Below the pieces are notes generated by a model, which searched no databases, had not been told where the DNA came from, and worked only from the letters and a program-made list of their open reading frames with translations. Both the position numbers and the translations under genes were made by a program. Shown here piece after piece: positions 1 through 6,642 of a stretch of 12,137 nucleotides of DNA. Positions within the stretch are counted from its first letter, which is position 1; each line of letters begins with the position of its first letter. Source of the stretch: an uncultured beta proteobacterium (GTDB lineage: Bacteria > Pseudomonadota > Gammaproteobacteria > Burkholderiales > Burkholderiaceae_C); assembly GCA_903840825.1 (NCBI GenBank), contig CAIMHL010000618.1, forward strand, positions 1-12,137. The letters are read 5' to 3'.

Positions 1-723
1 CCGGCCCCAGCAGGTGAGATGACGGTGGTGCTGGGGCCAGGCTGGCCAGGTATTTTGTTGCACGAGGCGATTGGCCACGGGCTTGAGGGTGACTTCAACC
101 GCAAAGGTTCCAGCGCGTTTAGCGGCATGATCGGTCAGCGCGTCGCGGCCAAAGGCGTCACCGTGCTGGACGATGGCACCTTGAAAGACCGCCGGGGTTC
201 GCTTAATGTGGACGACGAAGGCAACACCAGCCAGCGCAATGTGTTGATTGAAGACGGCATTTTGAAGGGCTACATTCAGGACGCCATGAATGCGCGCCTG
301 ATGGGCGTGAAACCCACCGGCAACGGTCGTCGTGAAAGCTATGCCTCGATTCCCATGCCGCGCATGACCAATACGTATATGTTGGCCGGCGAAAAGTCAC
401 CCGAAGAAATTGTGGCCAGTATCAAAAAAGGCCTCTACGCCACCAACTTTGGCGGCGGTCAGGTCGACATCACATCGGGTAAGTTTGTGTTCTCGGCCAG
501 CGAAGCCTATTGGGTTGAAAACGGCAAAATTTTGTACCCTGTCAAGGGCGCCACCATTGTGGGCAGCGGGCCGGAGTGCCTAAAGCGCGTCAGCATGATC
601 GGCAACGACATGAAACTCGACAGTGGCGTGGGCACCTGCGGCAAAGAAGGCCAAAGCGTGCCTGTGGGCGTGGGTCAGCCCACACTGCGCATTGATGGCC
701 TCACCGTGGGCGGTACGGCGTAA
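1..723 (+). CDS. tldD: metalloprotease TldD, C-terminal half (5' end outside window)
   Basis: TldD pairs with TldE/PmbA as a cytoplasmic zinc protease; in E. coli the pair matures microcin B17 and degrades the CcdA antitoxin. The frame is open from the first base, so the gene begins upstream and the first internal Met is not the start. About 240 codons are present, roughly half of a usual TldD of about 480 residues. The zinc motif HEAIGH is at residues 21-26 of the visible part. The C-terminal Cys ligand is in the GTCGKEGQ block (residue 213, 28 residues from the end, as in E. coli TldD). The protein ends in the typical LTVGGTA. The last 85 codons are duplicated at 8414-8671. This copy has the catalytic motif and is presumed functional. 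Confidence 0.95.
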   Translation, partial: PAPAGEMTVVLGPGWPGILLHEAIGHGLEGDFNRKGSSAFSGMIGQRVAAKGVTVLDDGTLKDRRGSLNVDDEGNTSQRNVLIEDGILKGYIQDAMNARLMGVKPTGNGRRESYASIPMPRMTNTYMLAGEKSPEEIVASIKKGLYATNFGGGQVDITSGKFVFSASEAYWVENGKILYPVKGATIVGSGPECLKRVSMIGNDMKLDSGVGTCGKEGQSVPVGVGQPTLRIDGLTVGGTA

Positions 724-832
724 GCCAAGGTGTTGGCCGACTGTGCTACCTTGCAAGTCATGAAGTCGTCGAGTTTTTTACTTTAGCTATTTCTGGCTCT
801 CAATCGCCCCGGCGGTAGAGAGTTCTGAACGT
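466..832 (+). repeat. long direct repeat, left copy (tldD 3' end plus leader peptide)
   Basis: This stretch matches 8414-8780 in direct orientation with a constant offset of 7948 bp. The coding part (466-720) shows about 21 mismatches by eye, nearly all at third codon positions. The intergenic part after the tldD stop is more diverged but keeps blocks such as CTGTGCTAC, CTTTAGCTATTT and GGCGGTAGAGAGTTCTGAAC. Similarity stops abruptly at 832, which I take as the left boundary of inserted DNA. Confidence 0.9.
760..832 (+). pseudogene. broken copy of the aromatic leader peptide
   Basis: This aligns with the intact leader at 8708-8776. The ATG at 760-762 opens a frame of only eight codons (MKSSSFLL) because six T's at 774-779, where the other copy has five, shift the frame and expose TAG at 784-786. 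Removing one T would restore F-Y-F-S-Y-F-W-L and an open frame to a TAA at about 837. The antiterminator arm CCGGCGG survives at 809-815, but the partner stems and terminator found before aroG are missing because similarity ends at 832. I interpret it as a leader cut off from its structural gene and then decayed. An artefact in the T run is the alternative. Confidence 0.65.
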
Positions 833-1070
833 TACTAAACCAAATTACACCAAAGCAAGGAGCAGTAGTTTTTGAAAGCAAGGTTGCGCCGACCCAAGTC
901 AAAGATAAGCCTGATGCCACTGGAGGTGCAACGCAAACGATTGTTGTCCACGGCGACTTGCTTGGGCGGTTATGCCAGCGTCGTCACCGCAGAGCGCAGC
1001 GGCGAATTCGCAGCCAGCACACCAAAATAGCGATGCCGGTGCGTGTGGGCGGTGGCACCAGCTTGCTTCC
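833..1070. other. gene-poor stretch at the left junction
   Basis: No complete gene is visible. On the plus strand a frame with no start codon is open from about 829 to 1101. Its first part reads like protein (ITPKQGAVVFESKVAP, then GGATQTIVVHGDLLG), then becomes Arg/Gln/His-rich as if out of frame. It may be a gene fragment; I do not recognise the family. The minus-strand frames here look like noise. Confidence 0.35.
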
Positions 1071-1198
1071 CTGCCCAAGGTTTTTGCACTGGGGGTTTTG
1101 ACCAATGCCACCAACCCAAGGCCACGCTGTTTTTTATGGTCATCGTCACCACTTTGGCGCAGTCCAACACGCCCATGGGGGTTCAGGCGGTTAACTGA
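1068..1198 (+). pseudogene. LysE/RhtB-family exporter remnant, frameshifted
   Basis: LysE/RhtB proteins are inner-membrane exporters of amino acids and related metabolites, about 205 residues long. From about 1068 the frame reads SLPKVFALGVLTNATNP. After a one-base loss near 1120 (AACCCAAGGCC where AACCCCAAGGCC is expected) a second frame continues as KATLFFMVIVTTLAQ to a TGA at 1196-1198. The joined sequence matches the family signature F-x-x-G-x-L-T-N-x-x-N-P-K-A-x-L-F-F in the middle of the protein. The N-terminal half and the final helices are absent, so this is a dead fragment. The identification is from motif memory and covers only about 43 residues. Confidence 0.6.
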
Positions 1199-1225
1199 GG
1201 GCTGCCTTGTCCCGCGCCTATTGCG

Positions 1226-1816
1226 CTACTCCAGTAGCGTGGAGGCGAATTTGTTAATAGCTCCCACATCAGGGGCCAGTGCGGTGTAGCGCAGGCCTTC
1301 GCGCACCAAAGTTGCACGCAGGCCACGGTCTATGGAGCGGGCCTGTTCTTCGTCCTGAAAGCGCCCAGTGTGGATGTACTTTTTGTCGCCGCGCTCTACA
1401 AACACATTGATGTTGTTGTGCTGCTTGTACCACTCCAATATCTGGCTACGCGTCTTGCCAATGTCGCAAATATTGTCGGCATAGGTTTCGTTGTAGTACA
1501 ACACTTGGGGCAACGAGCATTCGGTAATCAAAAATTGCACTTGCCCGTCCAGCAAGTCCAGCATTTCGTATTGGCGCTGAGCAATGAAATACTGGTTTTT
1601 GAGCACCTCAAAATTCCTTTGCCACACCAGCGATTTGGCGTAGTCGGGAATGGTCTCTACCGACTTGTTGTGCAGGTTCAGGTACAAAATGATCGCCGAC
1701 GAAAACAGCGATTTGTCGCTTCCCGGCCCTCCAATGATGTTAATGACTTTGGTGGGGTACATCCGCATTTTGTTTTCGGGCAAATGGTTGGCTACCGAGG
1801 TGTAGGTGATTGACAT
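1226..1816 (-). CDS. P-loop ATPase/kinase-like protein (AAA_28/NadR-like, phage type) with altered Walker A
   Basis: 196 residues. The start at 1816 is supported by an AAGAAAGG Shine-Dalgarno about 6 bases upstream. The fold looks like the AAA_28/NadR-type nucleotide-binding domain common in phage genomes: a beta strand VINIIGG leading into the P-loop (29-36), the EYAK-like block IPDYAK (56-61), the Q-rich helix NQYFIAQRQ, a Walker B-like strand FLITECSLP (95-103), and NVFVERG and GRFQDEEQ near the C terminus. The P-loop reads GGPGSDKS, where the family has GGPGSGKS. One GGC-to-GAC transition explains this and would probably weaken nucleotide binding. No phage structural genes lie nearby, so it is likely an orphan. 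The substrate is unknown. Confidence 0.7.
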   Translation of the reverse strand: MSITYTSVANHLPENKMRMYPTKVINIIGGPGSDKSLFSSAIILYLNLHNKSVETIPDYAKSLVWQRNFEVLKNQYFIAQRQYEMLDLLDGQVQFLITECSLPQVLYYNETYADNICDIGKTRSQILEWYKQHNNINVFVERGDKKYIHTGRFQDEEQARSIDRGLRATLVREGLRYTALAPDVGAINKFASTLLE

Positions 1817-2594
1817 GGTGCGCCTTTCTTAAAATACAGGGTGGCACTATCGTAGTCGGAAATTCAAACGCATGGGGCCAAGTATCACCCCTGGAAGAGC
1901 CCTCAACCCGCATAGAAACCCTCGCCGTGCCCGCAGTCAGGCGGTTCACCGCCAAAATGCGCTGTTCACACGAGGGATTAGCGTTGCGCCGGGTGTGCCT
2001 AGCGCCTAGCTACCCGCCAGCGAGTCTGAATCACCGCTTTGCAAAACCCCAAGTCCAGCCAGTTCACCAGTTAATGCGCTGATCGACCTCAAAGTCGGGT
2101 GCCGCTTGCGCCGCCAAATCCCAATCGGGCTCAATGTGCGCCCCCCTCATCCATCTGCGCGTCGCAGTCATCCCACAGCGGTGGTCCGCGGGCCGGGGAA
2201 ATGTGTGGTGGCTCCGAGTCGACACCGATGTGGTCCAGAACTCGCCTGGTCTGCGTGCCCTCGGTAACGGAATGCGCTTGCGTTGGGCGTGCAGTGGCGG
2301 GCATGGGGCGGAGCCAGCGTGGGCTGGGTCGCTGATAATACTGAGTTTATACCCAGCCTTGCCGTTGGCAAAGACGTGCGCGTGACGCCATGTTTGGTCG
2401 ACTCCCCCGCCTGTCTGGTCGTACAAGACCACGGCATGAGCATCCAACTAGCCCGCAACGGATGCGTGAACGGCGAGCGTTTCTATTCTCACGGGTGTGC
2501 TCCGGTTAAAAGGGCTACATCTTAGACTGCCCTCAAACGGTGAAGGCCGGCAAACTCTCCCGGACTCTTCAAGCGATGGCGAGCGGATCCGGGC
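1817..2594. other. about 780 bp without an intact gene
   Basis: Several overlapping open frames occur on both strands, but none has a good ribosome site, a convincing protein character or a recognisable family. The one identifiable piece is the htpG scrap at 2367-2456. I read the rest as degraded coding DNA and intergenic sequence. The minus-strand frame at 2064-2447 ends in a protein-like tail (DWDLAAQAAPDFEVDQRINW) that may be a gene C terminus, but I cannot name it. Confidence 0.5.
2367..2456 (+). pseudogene. htpG: fragment of htpG (Hsp90 family chaperone), C-terminal region
   Basis: About 30 codons read GKDVRVTPCLVDSPACLVV followed by QDHGMSIQLAR. This corresponds to the block just before the C-terminal dimerisation domain of bacterial Hsp90 (HtpG), where the family has KDVRVTxRLxDSPACLVV, then a D/H-x-M-S motif and a run ending QLAR. 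Homology is lost immediately on both sides, so this is a relic of under 5% of a roughly 630-residue chaperone. An arginine of the family block is Cys here, consistent with decay. Identification is from memory of the conserved block. Confidence 0.6.
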
Positions 2595-3530
2595 TCACGA
2601 CATTTGCTGAATCCCGGACAGTACCCAACCACCGCTGTCGTGACGTGACTTTATCAAATGCCAGACCTCGCTGAACGACTCTTCTGGCTCGTTGGTTTCA
2701 TGACGAATTACGCCTGTGAAACGCACGCTCACCAGATAGCGGTCTGCGTCTTCGTTCACGTCGATCACCTCAGTCTCGATGCTCACGACATCGGTTTTCT
2801 GGACTGCTGTGCCGCGTTCGGCGATCTCCAGCTTGAGTTCGGCATACATTTCAGGCGTTGTGAATTGGCGGATGTCGTCCAGATCGCCCGCGTCGTTGGC
2901 GGCTTGCAAGCGAATAAAGTTGACCTTGGCGTTACGGGAAAAGCTTGCGGTGTCAAAGTCCGCAGGGATCCGGTTTGCGCTGTCGCTAGTGGCACCAATG
3001 CCAGAGCCAATACCAGAGCCGATGGTGTTGGCACCACTTGCGGGCATCAAAACTTTGTAGGCGGGCACATTTTGCTCAGCGCTGTTGTTTGCATCCCGTG
3101 CCGTACCCGGGTTGACATGCGCGTACTGCAAGCCTCTTGGCTTGGTCGCGTTGGACTGCTGCGCGGCTGCACGCTTGCGCATAAAGAAGCCAATGGCCAC
3201 CATGACCGCTGCGGCCAGCAAGCCCATCATGACCATGGATGCCAATTCGTCGCCAAAGCCCATATGGGACGCCAGTGCGGCTAGGCCCAAACCTGCAGCG
3301 AGCCCGGCAACCGGCCCCATCCAGGAGCGAGAGGGTGCCGCAGCAGCACCGGCGGCGGGCATGGCCGCCGCCGCGGGCGTGGCAGCGGTGGGGGCCTTGT
3401 CCGGCGTTGCTTGGCGTTGGGTGCCCATCGATTTGCCTGAGCCGATGCGTTTTGCTGCTTCGGCGTCGACAGCGACAGTTGAAAAGCCGATGGTAAAGAC
3501 CACGGCCAAGACGGAAAGTAAGCGCTTCAT
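2595..3530 (-). CDS. Tim44-like domain membrane protein
   Basis: 311 residues from the ATG at 3530, chosen because AAGGAG sits 6 bases upstream and a signal peptide follows directly; the longer upstream frame lacks both. Order: signal peptide (about 1-25, cut near DAEA), a GSGKSMGTQRQ motif typical of these Burkholderiales proteins (31-40), an Ala/Pro-rich linker, two membrane segments (about 72-90 and 98-117) around ASHMGFGDEL, a spacer with an IGSGIGSGIG repeat, and a Tim44-like domain (about 190-310: NAKVNFIRLQAA, FTTPEMYAEL, SFSEVWHLIK). In mitochondria Tim44 tethers Hsp70 to the import channel; the bacterial family's role is poorly defined. It appears intact. A gap of about 120 AT-rich bases separates it from the upstream gene on the same strand. 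Confidence 0.85.
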   Translation of the reverse strand: MKRLLSVLAVVFTIGFSTVAVDAEAAKRIGSGKSMGTQRQATPDKAPTAATPAAAAMPAAGAAAAPSRSWMGPVAGLAAGLGLAALASHMGFGDELASMVMMGLLAAAVMVAIGFFMRKRAAAQQSNATKPRGLQYAHVNPGTARDANNSAEQNVPAYKVLMPASGANTIGSGIGSGIGATSDSANRIPADFDTASFSRNAKVNFIRLQAANDAGDLDDIRQFTTPEMYAELKLEIAERGTAVQKTDVVSIETEVIDVNEDADRYLVSVRFTGVIRHETNEPEESFSEVWHLIKSRHDSGGWVLSGIQQMS

Positions 3531-3651
3531 AGGAATCTCCTTAAAAATGAAAGAACGGAAGCAAGGATAGGTAAAAAAATACTCATTAAAAAGCAGTATT
3601 GAGTAGAAATTTACTTCGCAAAATAGGGAATGTCTGCACTGGGAGCGGTGT

Positions 3652-4062
3652 TCAAGAACCGGCCTGAAGGACGCGCCGTTGACCCGGACCCGCCGACCGA
3701 CCCGTCTGGGAGATGAACCAGTGCAGTGCCACTGCACCGACGGCAAGAATCACAACCCCGAATCCCCACACGATCCAAGCCAGTGGGGCAAACCATCCCG
3801 CGACCGAGGGCAGCGCAGAAAGGGCAGACTCCACCCATGGCAAAGCGGTTGCAATACTTGCCTTGAAAGCCAAAATCACATCCGAAGGAATCCAGTGACT
3901 CACCCAACCGGGGACGAGTAAATGATCGATCTGTTGTGTTGACCCCACCATCGAACCAACACCTATCAATGACCAGACGGCTAGGGAATGCAATACCCAG
4001 ACACTGGTTGACCAGAGGGCAAAAAGTGCGAAAACCAGAAACCATGAAATTGAATAGAGCAC
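3652..4062 (-). CDS. small uncharacterised membrane protein
   Basis: 136 residues starting at the GTG at 4062. That start has a near-perfect GGAGG six bases upstream, and the protein then begins directly with hydrophobic sequence (LYSISWFLVFALFALWS). An upstream ATG in the same frame (to 4134) has no ribosome site and would add a polar stretch. Hydrophobic segments lie at about 3-20, 22-40 and 90-118, separated by an amphipathic stretch. The C terminus is short and basic (SQTGRSAGPGQRR). It resembles anonymous Trp-rich membrane proteins I associate with Comamonadaceae; no function is known to me. It lies on the same strand as the Tim44-domain gene and divergent from terC. Confidence 0.7.
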   Translation of the reverse strand: MLYSISWFLVFALFALWSTSVWVLHSLAVWSLIGVGSMVGSTQQIDHLLVPGWVSHWIPSDVILAFKASIATALPWVESALSALPSVAGWFAPLAWIVWGFGVVILAVGAVALHWFISQTGRSAGPGQRRVLQAGS

Positions 4063-4221
4063 GGAAACCTCCTTATTTAATGATGAAAACGGAGATGATG
4101 ATGCCTCTCCCCATGCGTTACTGACAGCAGGCAAATGCGTGAAAACACTCTTGTTTTTTAGAACTATATCGTTAACTAATGCTGGATAAATATGGGTATA
4201 TCCCGCTAGACTTTATCAATC

Positions 4222-4276
4222 CCCGTGTGGTGGCGCTTTCAGTTGCTGCACGAACCACGGACACCCACGTCGGGTG
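4222..4276 (+). promoter_or_regulatory. possible structured 5' leader of terC
   Basis: Two adjacent stems can form upstream of terC: CCGTGTGGT (4223-4231) with ACCACGG (4254-4260), with a two-base bulge, and CACCC (4262-4266) with GGGTG (4272-4276) around a five-base loop. E. coli alx has a pH- and manganese-sensitive RNA leader, so a structured leader is plausible here. I do not find the yybP-ykoY consensus, so no class is assigned. Confidence 0.3.
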
Positions 4277-4303
4277 AATGGTCTTCAACTTTCAAGGTTA
4301 TCT

Positions 4304-5263
4304 ATGCAAACAATTGCTCCCCTGTGGCTGTGGGCCACCTTCATCGGCATCGTGCTGGTCTCGCTTTTCATTGACTTCGTGGTGCTCAGGAAGCAGGGCT
4401 CACACGATATTGGCGTCAAAGAGGCGCTGAACTGGTCTCTGGTCTGGGTCGCTTTGAGCTTTTTATTCAACGGCCTGTTCTGGTGGGCTGTGAAAGATGC
4501 GACGGGTTCCACAGAAATTGCCCATACCAAGTCGCTGGAATTTCTGACGGGTTACCTAATCGAGAAGTCGTTGGCGGTGGATAACATCTTTGTGTTTCTG
4601 CTGATCTTCACTTACTTCGCGGTGCCCACGCAGTTTCAGAAGCGGGTGCTGATGATCGGTATCATCGGTGCCATCGTGCTGCGCACCATCATGATTCTGG
4701 TGGGTGGTTGGTTGCTGGCCGAGTTCCACTGGATTTTGTATGTGTTCGGCGCATTCCTGATCCTCACAGGTGTGAAGATGTGGTGGGCCGCTGGCAAAGA
4801 GCCTGACCTGGACGACAACCCCGCTTTGAAGTTGCTGCGCAAGTTGCTGCCCGTCAGTAAAAACTACGATGGTGAGAATTTCTGGACCGTGGAAAACGGC
4901 AAAAAAATAGCGACACCGCTCTTTATGGTGATCTGCTTGATTGCGCTCACTGATGTGATTTTTGCAGTGGACTCCATCCCCGCCATTTTTGCCATCACCA
5001 GCGATCCTTTCATTGTGCTCACCAGCAATGTGTTTGCCATATTGGGATTGCGCGCCATGTACTTTCTGCTGGCCGCGGTGGCCAACAAGTTCCACCTGCT
5101 TAACTACGGTCTGGCGGTGATTCTGGTTTTCATCGGTACCAAGATGTGTCTGATTGACATCTACAAAATACCGGTGGGCTTGTCACTCGGCGTGGTGGTG
5201 GGCATCTTGGTGTTGACCATGTTGCTCAGCGTGCGCTCGGCCACAGCACAACCCAAGAAGTAG
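4304..5263 (+). CDS. TerC/Alx-family integral membrane protein
   Basis: 319 residues from the ATG at 4304, which has AAGG six bases upstream. A GTG at 4274 extends the frame but lies inside a predicted hairpin and has no ribosome site. About nine hydrophobic segments span the protein. The two family signatures with acidic membrane residues are present: EKSLAVDNIFVF (87-98) and TDVIFAVDSIPAIFA (216-230). A hydrophilic loop (about 164-200) separates the halves. Family members such as E. coli Alx are linked to manganese export and alkaline pH, and TerC to tellurite resistance; manganese or another cation is the best guess here. It is convergent with nhaR, with only 19 bases between the stop codons. 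It looks complete and functional. Confidence 0.9.
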   Translation: MQTIAPLWLWATFIGIVLVSLFIDFVVLRKQGSHDIGVKEALNWSLVWVALSFLFNGLFWWAVKDATGSTEIAHTKSLEFLTGYLIEKSLAVDNIFVFLLIFTYFAVPTQFQKRVLMIGIIGAIVLRTIMILVGGWLLAEFHWILYVFGAFLILTGVKMWWAAGKEPDLDDNPALKLLRKLLPVSKNYDGENFWTVENGKKIATPLFMVICLIALTDVIFAVDSIPAIFAITSDPFIVLTSNVFAILGLRAMYFLLAAVANKFHLLNYGLAVILVFIGTKMCLIDIYKIPVGLSLGVVVGILVLTMLLSVRSATAQPKK

Positions 5264-5282
5264 CGCAGGGCCTTGGACAATC

Positions 5283-6167
5283 TTAAAGCGCGGGTTGCAG
5301 CAGCCGTTGCACCAGCGGGTGATGCACCTTCTTTTCGGTGCCAATCGCAAAGAAGTGTTCGGCAATCCCTTCGCAAGGACCCAAACGCTGTACCGCGTAA
5401 TGGGTCAGCAGATCTTCATGTGCCCACTCGGCCGCCGGGAATATGCCCATGCCGCTGGCACCAAAAGTTTTGAGTAAAGCGCTGTCTTCAAATTCGCCCA
5501 CAATGCGTGGCCGTATGGCCCGTTGCTCAAGCCAGTTGTCCAGACGGGCACGCACCGCAGTATGCCCGGTGGGCAGCAGCATCGGCACGTCGGTCAGGCT
5601 TTGGGGAAAGTCCTGACTGGCGGCCTTCACGACGTCCGCCGTACCGTACCAGGCGATAGTGGATGACCCCATGCTATGGCTGTACAACTTGATGTTGGGG
5701 TTGTTCGGCGCAGGGCGGTCTGACAACACCACATCAAGGCGATGCAAGGCAAGGTCACCCAGCAGTTCGTCAAACTCTCCCTCATGGCACAACAGGCGCA
5801 AGTGGGGCTCTGGAATCACAGGTTGCAACAGGCGGCGCACCACGAGTTTGGGCAGACCGTCCGAGATGCCCACTGCCAGGCGCACCGTCGGCGCGCTCAC
5901 GGCATCGCGGACCAAAGCTGGCAGGCTTTCGCCGAGTTGAAAAATCTGGTCTGCCTGCTTCATGGCGGCCAGGCCTGCGTCGGTCAAAACCAAGCCGCGC
6001 CCGGCTGGTTTGAGTAGCGCATAGCCCAGCGACCGCTCAAGCTCACGTACTTGGGCACTGACGGTTTGCACCGCCATATCCAACTTGTCGGCCGCCCGTG
6101 AGATGCCGCCTTCTTTGGCCACCACCCAAAAGTAATAGAGGTGCTTGTAGTTGAAGGGTGTTTTCAT
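5283..6167 (-). CDS. nhaR: LysR-family transcriptional regulator, NhaR-like
   Basis: 294 residues, close to the 301 of E. coli NhaR. An N-terminal winged helix-turn-helix (about 6-65) contains the NhaR-like opening FNYKHLYYFWVVAKEGGISRAA and VQTVSAQVRELE. A LysR effector domain follows (about 90-290), with VGISDGLPKLVV and the conserved GEFEDSALLKTFGASGMGIFP block. NhaR activates the Na+/H+ antiporter gene nhaA in response to sodium and alkaline pH in E. coli, but no antiporter gene lies in this window. It is divergent from the HPF-like gene, with 100 bases between the starts containing a spaced direct repeat that may be its operator. The symbol is by similarity; the regulon is unknown. Confidence 0.82.
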   Translation of the reverse strand: MKTPFNYKHLYYFWVVAKEGGISRAADKLDMAVQTVSAQVRELERSLGYALLKPAGRGLVLTDAGLAAMKQADQIFQLGESLPALVRDAVSAPTVRLAVGISDGLPKLVVRRLLQPVIPEPHLRLLCHEGEFDELLGDLALHRLDVVLSDRPAPNNPNIKLYSHSMGSSTIAWYGTADVVKAASQDFPQSLTDVPMLLPTGHTAVRARLDNWLEQRAIRPRIVGEFEDSALLKTFGASGMGIFPAAEWAHEDLLTHYAVQRLGPCEGIAEHFFAIGTEKKVHHPLVQRLLQPAL

Positions 6168-6175
6168 GATCAGTT

Positions 6176-6219
6176 TTTTTAAGAGTCTGGTTGAGAAATT
6201 ATCTGCTTTTTAAGAATCT
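6176..6219. promoter_or_regulatory. candidate LysR/NhaR operator: direct repeat 31 bp apart
   Basis: TTTTTAAGAGTCT (6176-6188) and TTTTTAAGAATCT (6207-6219) match at 12 of 13 positions and start 31 bp apart, about three helical turns, so both lie on one DNA face. They sit between divergent nhaR and the HPF-like gene, where LysR regulators usually bind. Binding is inferred only. Confidence 0.4.
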
Positions 6220-6267
6220 TTGGGACCTCTATCGTTGGTTCTTCTTTCAACCACTGGAGATAAGTCG

Positions 6268-6642
6268 ATGCAAATCATTTTTGAATCCCGCGATGCCGAT
6301 GGTGGCCAACTGCGTGGGCTATGCGTAGAGCGTGTTCGCTTTGCCCTGCGGCGCCTGACAGCCTTGGTGCCGCGCGTAAGGGTGCGCCTATCGGATGTGA
6401 ACGGGCCGCGTGGGGGTGTGGACAAGCGCTGCCAGGTTGAACTAAGCACTGAGACTGCAGGTACGGTGGTCATCGTCTCCCTGGCACCCGACTGGCGCAC
6501 TGCGTTGAACCGCGCCCTTCGGCGTGCTACCGGCGTGCTGACGCGAAGCCTGCAGCGCAATCAAAAACCTGTGCGTGGCCGCACACTGCACGACGAACCT
6601 GGACTCATCCAGCGCAGCCCGGTCAGTCTCAGTGAGCCCTGA
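6268..6642 (+). CDS. HPF/RaiA-family ribosome-associated protein
   Basis: 124 residues from the ATG at 6268, which has GGAGA seven bases upstream; an earlier in-frame start at 6220 lacks a ribosome site. The protein opens MQIIFESRDADGGQLRG, then has the strongly basic RVRFALRRLTALVPRVRVRLSDVNGPRGGVDKRCQVEL (about 22-60) and VVIVSLAPDWRTALNRALRRA (about 67-87). These match the S30AE/HPF-like fold of stationary-phase ribosome hibernation and translation inhibitors; this is the short form without the long-HPF C-terminal dimerisation domain. A polar tail of about 25 residues follows. It is divergent from nhaR and may be controlled with it through the shared upstream region. The GC-rich sequence just after the stop can form a small hairpin (CCCTG-AGG-CAGGG) without a T run. 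Confidence 0.75.
   Translation: MQIIFESRDADGGQLRGLCVERVRFALRRLTALVPRVRVRLSDVNGPRGGVDKRCQVELSTETAGTVVIVSLAPDWRTALNRALRRATGVLTRSLQRNQKPVRGRTLHDEPGLIQRSPVSLSEP

Noticed and set aside
2064..2447. 127-codon minus-strand frame as a gene
   Set aside because: Its N-terminal part is antisense to the htpG scrap, there is no ribosome site, and composition is noise-like apart from the last 20 residues.
3001..3025. Short tandem repeat encoding IGSGIGSG
   Set aside because: It is a two-unit Gly/Ser repeat inside a linker of the Tim44-domain protein, with no sign of a wider role.
2658..3570. Plus-strand frames of 208 and 161 codons over the Tim44-domain gene
   Set aside because: They mirror the codon pattern of the minus-strand gene, have no ribosome site, and show no recognisable domain.
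3531..3746. Longer start for the Tim44-domain protein
   Set aside because: It would place polar residues before the signal peptide and ignores the AAGGAG site just before 3530.
4140..4303. yybP-ykoY manganese riboswitch upstream of terC
   Set aside because: The conserved sequence elements of that class are not visible; only two unspecific hairpins are.
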